This document shows positions 56,692 to 64,000 of a stretch of 64,000 nt of DNA, piece by piece (positions within the stretch are counted from its first letter, which is position 1; each line of letters opens with the position of its first letter). The notes beneath the pieces were generated by a model. That model searched no databases and was not told where the DNA came from. It was given only the letters and a program-made list of their open reading frames with translations. The translations under genes and the position numbers were made by a program. This DNA comes from an uncultured Sphaerochaeta sp. (lineage in GTDB: Bacteria > Spirochaetota > Spirochaetia > Sphaerochaetales > Sphaerochaetaceae): assembly GCF_963677315.1 (NCBI RefSeq), contig NZ_OY781939.1, positions 558,001 through 622,000 of the forward strand. Reading direction: 5' to 3'.

Positions 56692-57839
56692 CGGGCGTCA
56701 AACCATTTCCCCGTCAAGGAGTGTTCAATACTGTCATTGAGATGTTCAGGCTTGAGAATCTCATTGGCACAATCGAGGCAGAAATTGTCACTCATGCCAG
56801 CCACATAGTCATAGATGAGGCGGCCAATATTCCCATCTCTCTCTTCGTATGCTTCATGCATATCCATCAAATGATGGTAGAAGCCCATTGCGAGCATGTT
56901 CTTTTCCTGCACGTACAACTCCTCTCGATAGCCATAGGTTCCCAGCAGGAAGTTGAGGTAATCGAGAATAAGCGTCAACAAGCGGTTGAAGTACCGCTCA
57001 TACCCCTCCAGCATGGGGCTCTTGTAGATGGATTGGTAGTTGAATTTGATCATCTCCTGCACAGCGGGAAAAACTTCATCACTGAAACTGATTCCCACCG
57101 TTTCATTGGAGTGCTCAATGACGTCACTTACCAAGGTGTCAATAATATCAGCATTGCGTTTCCCAAGTATGCGGGAGACCTTCTGTGGAAGCTGTTCCTC
57201 ATTGATGATCCCAAGCCTGCAGGCATCTTCGAAATCCCTGCCAAGATAGGCAATGGTGTCACTGAAACGTACCACTGCTCCCTCATAGGTGGCCGGTATC
57301 AAACCTTTTCTACTGGTAATCTGCTCCAGGTCCCTCACCGTAAAGGTCGGCATGATGGACTGTACCAGCTGCTCACCGTTATGGCAGGCAATGCCATCCC
57401 TGACTGCATAGGTCAGATTAAGCCCCTTCCCGTGTGAGGTAAGAAAATCGACGACCCTCAGGCTGTTGACCTCATGTTCGAACGGAAGAAACCCTGCTTC
57501 CTGCATTTTTGCAGAGAGAATCTTCTCCCCAGTATGACCGAACGGGGTATGACCCAAATCATGCCCCATTCCGATTGCCCAGGCAATCTCACTATCCAGG
57601 CCAAGCCCCTTGCAGATTGTTGAGGCGATCGAGGAGACGTGCAGGCAATGTTCCATTCTCGTACAGATATGGTCATTGCTGGGAGCAAAGAATACCTGGG
57701 TCTTGTGCTTGAGCCTACGGAATGGTGAAGAGTGGATGATGGCTGTCGTATCACGATAGTACGGGCCTCGTACATCCTCAGTCTTCTCTCGTTTTCGTTT
57801 TTTCAACAGTGTACTGGAGATTTGATTTTGTAATTCCAT
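56688..57839 (-). CDS. dgt: dGTPase-like HD-domain triphosphohydrolase
   Basis: A 383-residue enzyme of the dGTP triphosphohydrolase family, which splits dNTPs to nucleoside and triphosphate. The N-terminal REKTEDVRGPYYRDTTAIIH and SSPFRRLKHKTQVF are family signatures. The HD metal site is HTRMEHCLHVSS-like (here CTRMEHCLHVSS), MGHDLGHTPFGHTGE and the later Asp in VRFSDTIAYLGRD. It faces nrdR tail to tail with a 4 bp overlap; both act on dNTP supply. Confidence 0.93.
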   Translation of the reverse strand: MELQNQISSTLLKKRKREKTEDVRGPYYRDTTAIIHSSPFRRLKHKTQVFFAPSNDHICTRMEHCLHVSSIASTICKGLGLDSEIAWAIGMGHDLGHTPFGHTGEKILSAKMQEAGFLPFEHEVNSLRVVDFLTSHGKGLNLTYAVRDGIACHNGEQLVQSIMPTFTVRDLEQITSRKGLIPATYEGAVVRFSDTIAYLGRDFEDACRLGIINEEQLPQKVSRILGKRNADIIDTLVSDVIEHSNETVGISFSDEVFPAVQEMIKFNYQSIYKSPMLEGYERYFNRLLTLILDYLNFLLGTYGYREELYVQEKNMLAMGFYHHLMDMHEAYEERDGNIGRLIYDYVAGMSDNFCLDCANEILKPEHLNDSIEHSLTGKWFDAR

Positions 57840-57904
57840 AGTTATTCCCCAAAGAGTTGCCCTATGGTATCATAGGAAAAGACCCTTTGGATAGCGGAGG
57901 AACC

Positions 57905-58378
57905 ATGATTGAAATCTATGCACTACCTTTGGTTTGCCTGCTCTTGAACTTCCTTGCATTCGCAGCCTGTCTGCGTTTTCTCTTCTCACGGCAGGGACTC
58001 TATTGGATTGTGCCACTCTTTCTCACCTTTTTCATTCTCTGGCCCAATGCACTCAATCTCTATCGAGTTGCAAGCAATGCTACGCAGGTGAGCCTTCCCT
58101 ACTCCTATCTCGATCTGCAACCGCTCTTGCTCTCACTGTTCTGGTATGCAATGATTGTCACCTTCCACTTCGCCCTGAAGAAAACCATCAGGGTGAACCA
58201 CTATGAAGAACAGGTAAGAAAGAATCTCCATGAAGCACGCTACCAGATGGCTGTGGAGATGATGATCCAGGGCAGAAAGGAAAAACGCAGGAGACAATAC
58301 TACACAAAGGCTCCTGCCTCAGCTCCCGTACTGGATGCGTACAGTTCCACCTGGACTGACCTGTTTGACCAGAGATGA
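57905..58378 (+). CDS. Small membrane protein of unknown function
   Basis: A 157-residue protein with three hydrophobic segments (about 4-24, 34-50 and 79-98) followed by a basic, charged cytoplasmic tail (MIQGRKEKRRRQYYTK). No known domain was recognised. The ATG at 57905 has GGAGG 5 bases upstream. It overlaps aroK by 4 bp (ATGA) and is probably co-transcribed with aroK and aroC. Confidence 0.75.
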   Translation: MIEIYALPLVCLLLNFLAFAACLRFLFSRQGLYWIVPLFLTFFILWPNALNLYRVASNATQVSLPYSYLDLQPLLLSLFWYAMIVTFHFALKKTIRVNHYEEQVRKNLHEARYQMAVEMMIQGRKEKRRRQYYTKAPASAPVLDAYSSTWTDLFDQR

Positions 58379-58908
58379 ACATGAAACACCTTTACTTCTG
58401 CGGAATCAAACACAGCGGCAAATCCACGCTGGGGAAGCTTGCCGCCCAAGCATTGGGATACTCCTGGGTCGATCTTGATGACTTGGTTCTCCAGGGTATT
58501 GCTCCATACCGTTCCATCCGTGAATTCTATCAGGAAGCGGGCAAAAAGGCCTTCATGGAAGAGGAAGTGAGGGCACTCAAGGCATTTCTCAACACAAGAG
58601 AAACCCCTTACATCATCAGCCTTGGGGGAGGAGCCTCTGACAACCAGGCCTTGATCGATGTGATCAAGCATTCAGGAAAGCTCGTCTACCTGGAAGTGAA
58701 GGAACCGGTCCTCCTGCAGCGAATCCTGAAGGGAGGGGTTCCTCCCTTTCTCGATCCTTCAGATCCTGAGTCTTCCTTCGCTTCGCTGTATGAGAGCAGA
58801 CATGCACGCTATAGCAACATTTGTGACATCATGGTACGATTACCAAATTACCCGGACGTCCGCGATACGGCGCGGTTCCTTGTTGAAACACTGAAAATCG
58901 AGGTTTGA
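58375..58908 (+). CDS. aroK: Shikimate kinase
   Basis: A 177-residue P-loop kinase that phosphorylates shikimate at O3. It has FCGIKHSGKSTLGKLAA (Walker A), the shikimate-binding VDLDDLVLQ with its Asp, SIREFYQEAGKKAFMEEE and SLGGGASDN. The lid Arg is less obvious: the region reads LKGGVPPFLDPSD, where others have R..RPLL. It overlaps the upstream membrane-protein gene by 4 bp and is 1 bp from aroC. Confidence 0.92.
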   Translation: MNMKHLYFCGIKHSGKSTLGKLAAQALGYSWVDLDDLVLQGIAPYRSIREFYQEAGKKAFMEEEVRALKAFLNTRETPYIISLGGGASDNQALIDVIKHSGKLVYLEVKEPVLLQRILKGGVPPFLDPSDPESSFASLYESRHARYSNICDIMVRLPNYPDVRDTARFLVETLKIEV

Positions 58909-58909
58909 T

Positions 58910-59959
58910 ATGGGGCACAACAGTTTTGGCACAGCATATACCGTCACCACATTTGGTGAGTCACATGGACCTGCTTTGGGAGTTATCATCGATGGGGTCG
59001 AACCCGGCTTCAGGATTGATGAGGAGGCCATCCAAAGAGAGATGGACCGCCGTAGGCCGGGAGCAAACCCAACAGGTACCGAGCGAAATGAAATTGACAA
59101 GCTGACCATTCTCAGTGGTCTCTATGAGGGGATCACAACCGGCACCCCGATTGCCATGATTCTCTACAGCACCAACCAGCGATCAGCCGATTACTCCCAT
59201 CTGGAACAGGTATTCCGGCCCGGTCACGCAGACTGGACATTCTTCCAGAAGTACGGGATCAGGGATATCCGCGGCGGCGGACGCTCAAGTGGGAGAGAGA
59301 CCAGCGCGAGGGTTGCAGCCGGGGCTTTGGCCAAGCAGCTCCTCGGCAAGCGAGGCATCACAATCAAGGCAGGCACCGTGCAGGTGGGAGATGTCGTTGC
59401 CCACAAGAGAGATTGGGATGAAACGGATAATCCCCTCTCCTGCCCGGATAAAGACGCTGCACAATCAATGGTATCTCTCATTGAACAGGTAAGAAGTGAG
59501 AAAGATAGCATTGGTGGAGTTATAGAGTGCCGGGTAGAAGGAGTGAGACCAGGGCTCGGTGAGCCGGTATTCGGAAAACTTGAAGCATTGCTCAGCCATG
59601 CCGTGATGAGCATTGGAGCTGTCAAAGGGATCCAGTTCGGCGATGGATTTGCCTGTGCATCCATGCGTGGCAGCCAGTTCAATGACCAGAGGACCAGTGA
59701 TGGATTCCTTTCCAACCATGCAGGGGGTATCCTTGGCGGTATCTCCTCAGGGCAGGAGATCATCCTGCAGGCAGCAATCAAGCCAACTGCATCCATTGGG
59801 AAATCCCAGCTGACCGTCACCAAGAATAACGAGACCACCAACTTGGAAATTGAAGGGCGTCATGACCCTTGCATCTGCAGCCGCGCTGTGGTGGTCATCG
59901 AATCAATGGTCGCAATCACCCTGCTTGACCTTTATTACACTGCATTTGGGAAGGCATGA
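58910..59959 (+). CDS. aroC: Chorismate synthase
   Basis: A 349-residue FMN-dependent enzyme, the last step to chorismate. Signatures are FGESHGPALGVIIDG, RRPGANPTGTERNE, RPGHADWTFFQKYG, RGGGRSSGRETSARVAAGA and the C-terminal RHDPCICSRAVVVIE. It starts 1 bp after aroK and overlaps the helicase gene by 4 bp. Confidence 0.97.
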   Translation: MGHNSFGTAYTVTTFGESHGPALGVIIDGVEPGFRIDEEAIQREMDRRRPGANPTGTERNEIDKLTILSGLYEGITTGTPIAMILYSTNQRSADYSHLEQVFRPGHADWTFFQKYGIRDIRGGGRSSGRETSARVAAGALAKQLLGKRGITIKAGTVQVGDVVAHKRDWDETDNPLSCPDKDAAQSMVSLIEQVRSEKDSIGGVIECRVEGVRPGLGEPVFGKLEALLSHAVMSIGAVKGIQFGDGFACASMRGSQFNDQRTSDGFLSNHAGGILGGISSGQEIILQAAIKPTASIGKSQLTVTKNNETTNLEIEGRHDPCICSRAVVVIESMVAITLLDLYYTAFGKA

Positions 59960-61620
59960 TGAGAGATACCCCACTTATTGTACAGAGTGACAAAACCCTG
60001 CTTCTGGATGTTCACCATGAACAAAGTGAGGCATGTCGCAACGACCTTGTCCGTTTCTGCGAGCTGATCAAGAGCCCTGAGCATATGCACACCTATGCCT
60101 TGAGCGCAATCAGTCTCTGGAATGCCTCAAGCTGCGGGGTGGATGCATCCTTCATTCTCTCACGCCTTGATTTCTGGTCAAAGTTTCCAGTACCGGAATC
60201 GGTGCGTTTTTATATTGAGGATATGGGGACGCGTTGGGGAAAAGTCATTCTCTCAGGCAGTGAAGATCCTCGCTACTATGAGCTATGGGTTGAAAATAAA
60301 CGCATCAGGACGGAATTGCTCAGCAGACAGGCCATTGCAAAACTGTTGGTGGTAAAGGATGAATCACGATTTCTCCTTGAAGCGTACAATCGCGGAGAGA
60401 TCAAGCTCCAACTGATCAAGATCGGGTATCCTGTTGATGACAGGATCCCTTTGAAACATGGTCCCAAGCTGCCCTTCACGCTCAGGGAAACCACCCTCGG
60501 AGGAAAATCCTTTTCGGTACGCCCCTACCAGAGACAGGCAGCCGATGCCTTGCTAGGAGATCTTGGTCCGGGGAGCGGGTTCGGAACCATAGTCCTTCCC
60601 TGCGGTTCAGGGAAGACAGTGGTGGGAATGCATATCATGGAACGACTTACCACCAAGACGTTGGTGGTCACAACCAATGTGGCCGCAGTCCACCAGTGGA
60701 TCAGTGAAATATTGGACAAGACCACCTTAACAAAGGACCAGGTCGGGGAATACACTGGAGAAAGGAAGGAAAGCAAGGATGTCATCGTTTGCACCTACCA
60801 GGTACTGACCTACCGCCCAGACAAGGAAGGTCCTTTCCCTCATCTTGAATTGCTTACCAAGGGGAACTGGGGTCTGATCATTTATGATGAGGTACATATG
60901 CTTCCTGCCCCGGTGTTCAAGGTCACCGCAGAGTTGCAGGCTGTCTACCGCGTAGGTCTTACCGCAACCCTGGTAAGGGAAGATGGTCGTGAGGATGAAG
61001 TCTTCAGTCTTGTTGGACCCAAGCGTTTTGATGTCCCCTGGAACGAGTTGCAGCAGCAGGGATTTATCGCTGAAGCGTATTGCCATGAAGTAAGGATTGA
61101 CCTTCCCCAGGAGGATGAGATTCCCTATGCCATAGGGACAAAACGGGAAAAATACCGTATCGCCAGCGAGAACAAGCGCAAGCTGGAAGTGGTACAGGCT
61201 TTGGTTGACCGACATCCCGACGATTTCATTCTCATCATCGGCCAGTATCTCGACCAACTCAAGGGCATCGCCAACCATTTCGGACTGCCGATCATTACCG
61301 GAAGTACCCCAAACATAAAACGGGAAGAGTTGTATAGGGATTTCAGGGAAGGAAAGCAACGTATCCTGGTTGTCAGCAAGGTAGCAAACTTTGCAATCGA
61401 CCTTCCTGATGCATCGGTTGCCATCCAGGTCAGCGGAACCTTCGGGTCGAGAAGTGAGGAAGCACAGAGACTGGGAAGAATTCTCAGGCCAAAGAACCGC
61501 TCCTCCTTTTTCTATTCTGTGGTAACACGGTACTCGAGTGAGGAAGAGTTTGCCGCCAATCGTCAGAAATTCCTTGCCGAGCAAGGCTATTCCTATGAGA
61601 TAGAGGTATGGGACACGTGA
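59956..61620 (+). CDS. Bacterial XPB/Rad25-type DNA helicase
   Basis: A 554-residue SF2 helicase like the XPB homologues of treponemes and mycobacteria. Its N-terminal domain (PLIVQSDKTLLLDVHHEQ) resembles the XPB damage-recognition region. The motor starts FSVRPYQRQAADAL (Q-motif-like), with Walker A LPCGSGKTVVG, DEAH-type IIYDEVHMLPAPVFK, GLTATLVREDGRE (the RED-containing motif III region of XPB) and the C-terminal RLGRILRPKNRSSFFYSVVT. It overlaps aroC by 4 bp and its partner gene by 13 bp. In eukaryotes XPB opens DNA for nucleotide-excision repair; the bacterial role is less defined. Confidence 0.92.
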   Translation: MMRDTPLIVQSDKTLLLDVHHEQSEACRNDLVRFCELIKSPEHMHTYALSAISLWNASSCGVDASFILSRLDFWSKFPVPESVRFYIEDMGTRWGKVILSGSEDPRYYELWVENKRIRTELLSRQAIAKLLVVKDESRFLLEAYNRGEIKLQLIKIGYPVDDRIPLKHGPKLPFTLRETTLGGKSFSVRPYQRQAADALLGDLGPGSGFGTIVLPCGSGKTVVGMHIMERLTTKTLVVTTNVAAVHQWISEILDKTTLTKDQVGEYTGERKESKDVIVCTYQVLTYRPDKEGPFPHLELLTKGNWGLIIYDEVHMLPAPVFKVTAELQAVYRVGLTATLVREDGREDEVFSLVGPKRFDVPWNELQQQGFIAEAYCHEVRIDLPQEDEIPYAIGTKREKYRIASENKRKLEVVQALVDRHPDDFILIIGQYLDQLKGIANHFGLPIITGSTPNIKREELYRDFREGKQRILVVSKVANFAIDLPDASVAIQVSGTFGSRSEEAQRLGRILRPKNRSSFFYSVVTRYSSEEEFAANRQKFLAEQGYSYEIEVWDT

Positions 61621-63509
61621 GTGAAAGAGCACAAGAAGCGTTCAAGACATTACTAAGTCGTTATAGCGAAGACACCTATTTTTACTTGGCACGTAATTAC
61701 ATGGGAAAGCTCCAGTCGCCTTTCCATAAACCACAGCTGACAGCAAGACTTTGTCAGTTGTTCAGCCAGGAATCAACGGTACAGAAGACCCTCTCAATGC
61801 TGGACTCATTCGATCAGGTAATCCTAAGCTTGGTCGCCACGTTTGGCCCGCTCACGGTGGAGCAGGTCACCTCTCTGCTCAAAGGTTCATTCAGCTATGG
61901 GAATCTCCTGAGGCGGGTAGGAAATTTGCAGGAACGCCTGATACTGCTCAGCGATGCAGGGAGAATGGTTTTCAACCCGCTGCTGGAAGAGCAATTACTG
62001 CAGTACTGCTCGCTCATTCCCCTGTTTGGAGAAACGGAGCAACCATGTGTGGATAAGCCATACTGCTCCACTGAATTTCTCCGTGGATTCTTCTCGTTGG
62101 TGGCCAAGGAAGGGAAATGTCTTTTCAATGAGGGGATTTGTCAGCATTTTCCCACCTATGAACGCGACCGGCTCAAGGAAATGTATGAAGCGCTGGGCGA
62201 GTATCTCACAGAGATGGGTGTGATACGGAGAGATGCAAGGCGTTGTACCCTCGATTGGCAGAAAACAGAGGCACTGCTCTCTCTTTCAGATTACCAGCTG
62301 CTCTCTCTCCTGCTTTCCAGGAATCTTGAAGGCACAGCCCCCTTGGAATTTGTCAGTGCTCTTCTCTCGACCCTGCAGACACTTGGAGGTTGTGACACCA
62401 CCGCACTCAAGCTCCTGATCAAGGGCCTATGCATCCGCTACCAGGTTACCTACACGGCATCCCTGCTGAATGAACTCTCCACCTGGGGAGTATTGACCCT
62501 GGACGAGAACTGGCAAGTCTCCGCCATCAGCTGTGAGAGCCAGCGAACAGGGCTGCTCATTGACAGTGACCAGACCATCAGCTATCAGGGGAACTCACCT
62601 GCAGGGGATATTCTCTATAGGTTTGCTTACTTTGAGGTGCTGGACCATCAAAGAAAGTATCATATTTCCAAGGAGAGTGTGCTGGGAGCATTTGATTCCT
62701 CATTGGATTACCCTCAGATCAAGGAGTATCTTCAGGCAAACAGCACAAGGGGGATGAACACCTCCCTCTCCAAGCAACTTGAAATGCTCAGTGAACGCTA
62801 CCAGAACGTGACCATCTACGATGGACTGGTTCTCTCCTGTGATGAACGTACTGCAAATCTTGTGTATAATCTTCCTTCTCTTTCCGAACACCGCCTCGCT
62901 ACACTCTCTCCTACCATTTTCATTATGCGCAGGGACAGTGAGGATACCTGGAGGCAGGTGTTGAAGAATGCCGGACAGTTGGTCGGTGCCACGAAAAGCT
63001 TCGACAGAATCGAAATCCTGGAAAAGAAAGAGCATCCAGTATTAAGGGAAAGAATTGGAAGCGCTGCAACACTAAGACAGATTGCCACACTTGCATGCCA
63101 TCCGAAGAAACAGGTGGAAAAAGCTCCCCTGGATGAATCGTTACGGCAAGCCATTGCCAAGGCAGATCTTTCAAAGGCTGAACGTGAAGACCTGGAACAT
63201 CGTTTCCAGAGCAGGATCATACTCCTTCCATCCCAGATAGTACCCCAGGTGCTCAACCCAATCCTTGAGGCTGGAGGATTCGACTACCAGGGCAAGGTGA
63301 GTCTCTGCAAGCAGGCAGCAGGAAAGAAGGACATCCTCCTGGAACTGCAACTCCCTGACCAGGAACTGATCGTCCAGGCACTGGAACTCGCCTTCACCCC
63401 CCAGAAAGAGGCACTGCTCAAGGCAGCGGTTATGCCTTCAATGGAGGTAAAGATCCTGCCGGTGAGCAAGCTATTCCTGATTCGTCTTGTCAGATTTCAT
63501 TTTGCCTGA
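61608..63509 (+). CDS. XPB-associated protein with helicase-associated (XPB N-terminal-like) domain
   Basis: A 633-residue protein with no ATPase motif. Its middle (about 320-460) resembles the XPB/Ssl2 N-terminal helicase-associated domain, with LLIDSDQTISYQGNSPAGDI echoing the start of the adjacent helicase (LIVQSDKTLLLDV). The N-terminal 300 residues are helical repeats. Its ATG lies inside the helicase gene (13 bp overlap, GAGG upstream), so the two are translated together and probably form a complex. Similar large partner proteins accompany bacterial XPB in other genomes. Function beyond that is not known. Confidence 0.75.
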   Translation: MGHVSERAQEAFKTLLSRYSEDTYFYLARNYMGKLQSPFHKPQLTARLCQLFSQESTVQKTLSMLDSFDQVILSLVATFGPLTVEQVTSLLKGSFSYGNLLRRVGNLQERLILLSDAGRMVFNPLLEEQLLQYCSLIPLFGETEQPCVDKPYCSTEFLRGFFSLVAKEGKCLFNEGICQHFPTYERDRLKEMYEALGEYLTEMGVIRRDARRCTLDWQKTEALLSLSDYQLLSLLLSRNLEGTAPLEFVSALLSTLQTLGGCDTTALKLLIKGLCIRYQVTYTASLLNELSTWGVLTLDENWQVSAISCESQRTGLLIDSDQTISYQGNSPAGDILYRFAYFEVLDHQRKYHISKESVLGAFDSSLDYPQIKEYLQANSTRGMNTSLSKQLEMLSERYQNVTIYDGLVLSCDERTANLVYNLPSLSEHRLATLSPTIFIMRRDSEDTWRQVLKNAGQLVGATKSFDRIEILEKKEHPVLRERIGSAATLRQIATLACHPKKQVEKAPLDESLRQAIAKADLSKAEREDLEHRFQSRIILLPSQIVPQVLNPILEAGGFDYQGKVSLCKQAAGKKDILLELQLPDQELIVQALELAFTPQKEALLKAAVMPSMEVKILPVSKLFLIRLVRFHFA

Positions 63510-63510
63510 G

Positions 63511-64000
63511 TCAGAGTGAAACCGTTACCCAGTGCGGGTAGTGGTAACCGGTAAAGGCTTCAAACTGTAGCTTTCCCTGCTCCATCAACATCTGCTTTCC
63601 ACCAATGATGGTACAACCTGCTCTCTTGGCCCGCTTGAGAAAGGCTGTCTCCTCTGGCTTATAGACCAATTCATACACGATTTCATTGCCAGAAAAATGC
63701 AGGGATGGACAAGGCTCCTGGCCTTCCAGATCCCCCATTCCTACATTGGTTGTCTGTACCACCAAATCCACCGTTTCACTGTAGAGGTGTGCATTATCCA
63801 GGGTATCGTAGGCACTCATCGTCTCATTCGCCAAGGTCCTGGCATGTTCGATGCTCCTGTTGAGGATGGTGACCTTTACGCCATGGTTGTGCAGTGCCCA
63901 TACTACCGCCCTACTCGCACCGCCGGCGCCGATTACCAAAGCATTCCTGATTTCCCCTTGTGCAATCAGGTCATCGATCGGGGCAAGGAATCCGTAGTAA
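63511..64000 (-). CDS. aroE: Shikimate dehydrogenase, C-terminal part (5' end outside window)
   Basis: Reads on the minus strand from the window edge to the stop at 63511, with about 162 residues visible. It enters at YYGFLAPIDDLI, the region after the catalytic Asp, then the NADP site ALVIGAGGASRAVVWAL, LNRSIEHARTLA, TNVGMGD (the NATP.GM position) and the C-terminal GGKQMLMEQGKLQFEAFTG. It is complete at its C-terminus. Some relatives fuse AroE to 3-dehydroquinate dehydratase; that cannot be seen here. It is convergent with the XPB partner gene, with a single base between the stop codons. Confidence 0.9.
   Translation of the reverse strand, partial: YYGFLAPIDDLIAQGEIRNALVIGAGGASRAVVWALHNHGVKVTILNRSIEHARTLANETMSAYDTLDNAHLYSETVDLVVQTTNVGMGDLEGQEPCPSLHFSGNEIVYELVYKPEETAFLKRAKRAGCTIIGGKQMLMEQGKLQFEAFTGYHYPHWVTVSL

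Overview
The window looks like the chromosome of a free-living or gut spirochaete, most probably from the Sphaerochaeta group or a near relative (inference; the 16S gene at 28681-30218 could settle it). The clues are a compact division cluster in the spirochaete gene order, a DprA-HslV-HslU block beside it, a bacterial XPB-type helicase with a partner protein, two diverged EF-G paralogues, and two GH57 glycan enzymes. GC content is moderate, genes are tightly packed with many 1-13 bp overlaps, and there are no insertion sequences, prophage or CRISPR arrays.

Region by region. 1-590: the end of a penicillin-binding transpeptidase. 587-15513, minus strand: one very long cell-division and chromosome-maintenance run, in transcription order mraZ, rsmH, ftsL-like, murF, mraY, ftsW, ftsQ, ftsA, ftsZ, a Xer recombinase, a TSUP permease, dprA, a second Xer recombinase, hslV, hslU and an flhF-like GTPase. 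ftsI, murE, murD, murG and murC are missing from their usual places in it. 15754-21310: glycogen or alpha-glucan genes (a GH57 branching enzyme, a DUF4912 protein and a divergent GH57/DUF3536 enzyme) with deoD. 21307-25156: GNAT, recN, nadK and a DegT-fold protein that has lost its PLP lysine. 25234-30556: a complete rRNA operon on the minus strand (16S, tRNA-Ala, 23S, 5S) with a recognisable promoter, a leader of about 300 nt and a terminator.

30656-34395: a MATE exporter, a diverged ComM/YifB and an AEC transporter, then a tRNA-Lys/tRNA-Glu unit with its own promoter and terminator. 34984-36386: a cation/proton antiporter behind what reads as a fluoride riboswitch, the clearest regulatory RNA in the window. 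36459-42111: an M42 aminopeptidase, an aldehyde dehydrogenase, an exported alpha-helical protein and a sugar isomerase/AraD pair. 42247-49202: a Zn/Cd/Pb-type P1B ATPase with an ArsR/SmtB-like operator, then two EF-G paralogues either side of a small XRE regulator. 49300-56000: trmB-mfd, an inositol-phosphatase-family enzyme, and an ACT-domain/NTPase/YhhQ operon. 56227-64000: nrdR facing a dGTPase, then aroK-aroC followed by an XPB helicase and its partner, with the end of aroE on the other strand.

Taken together this is mostly core chromosome. The observations most worth a second look are the fluoride-riboswitch-controlled antiporter, the DegT-fold protein without its lysine, the flhF relic at the place where the flagellar operon starts in Borrelia, the pruned division cluster with phased MraZ-like boxes, and the EF-G/XRE/EF-G arrangement.
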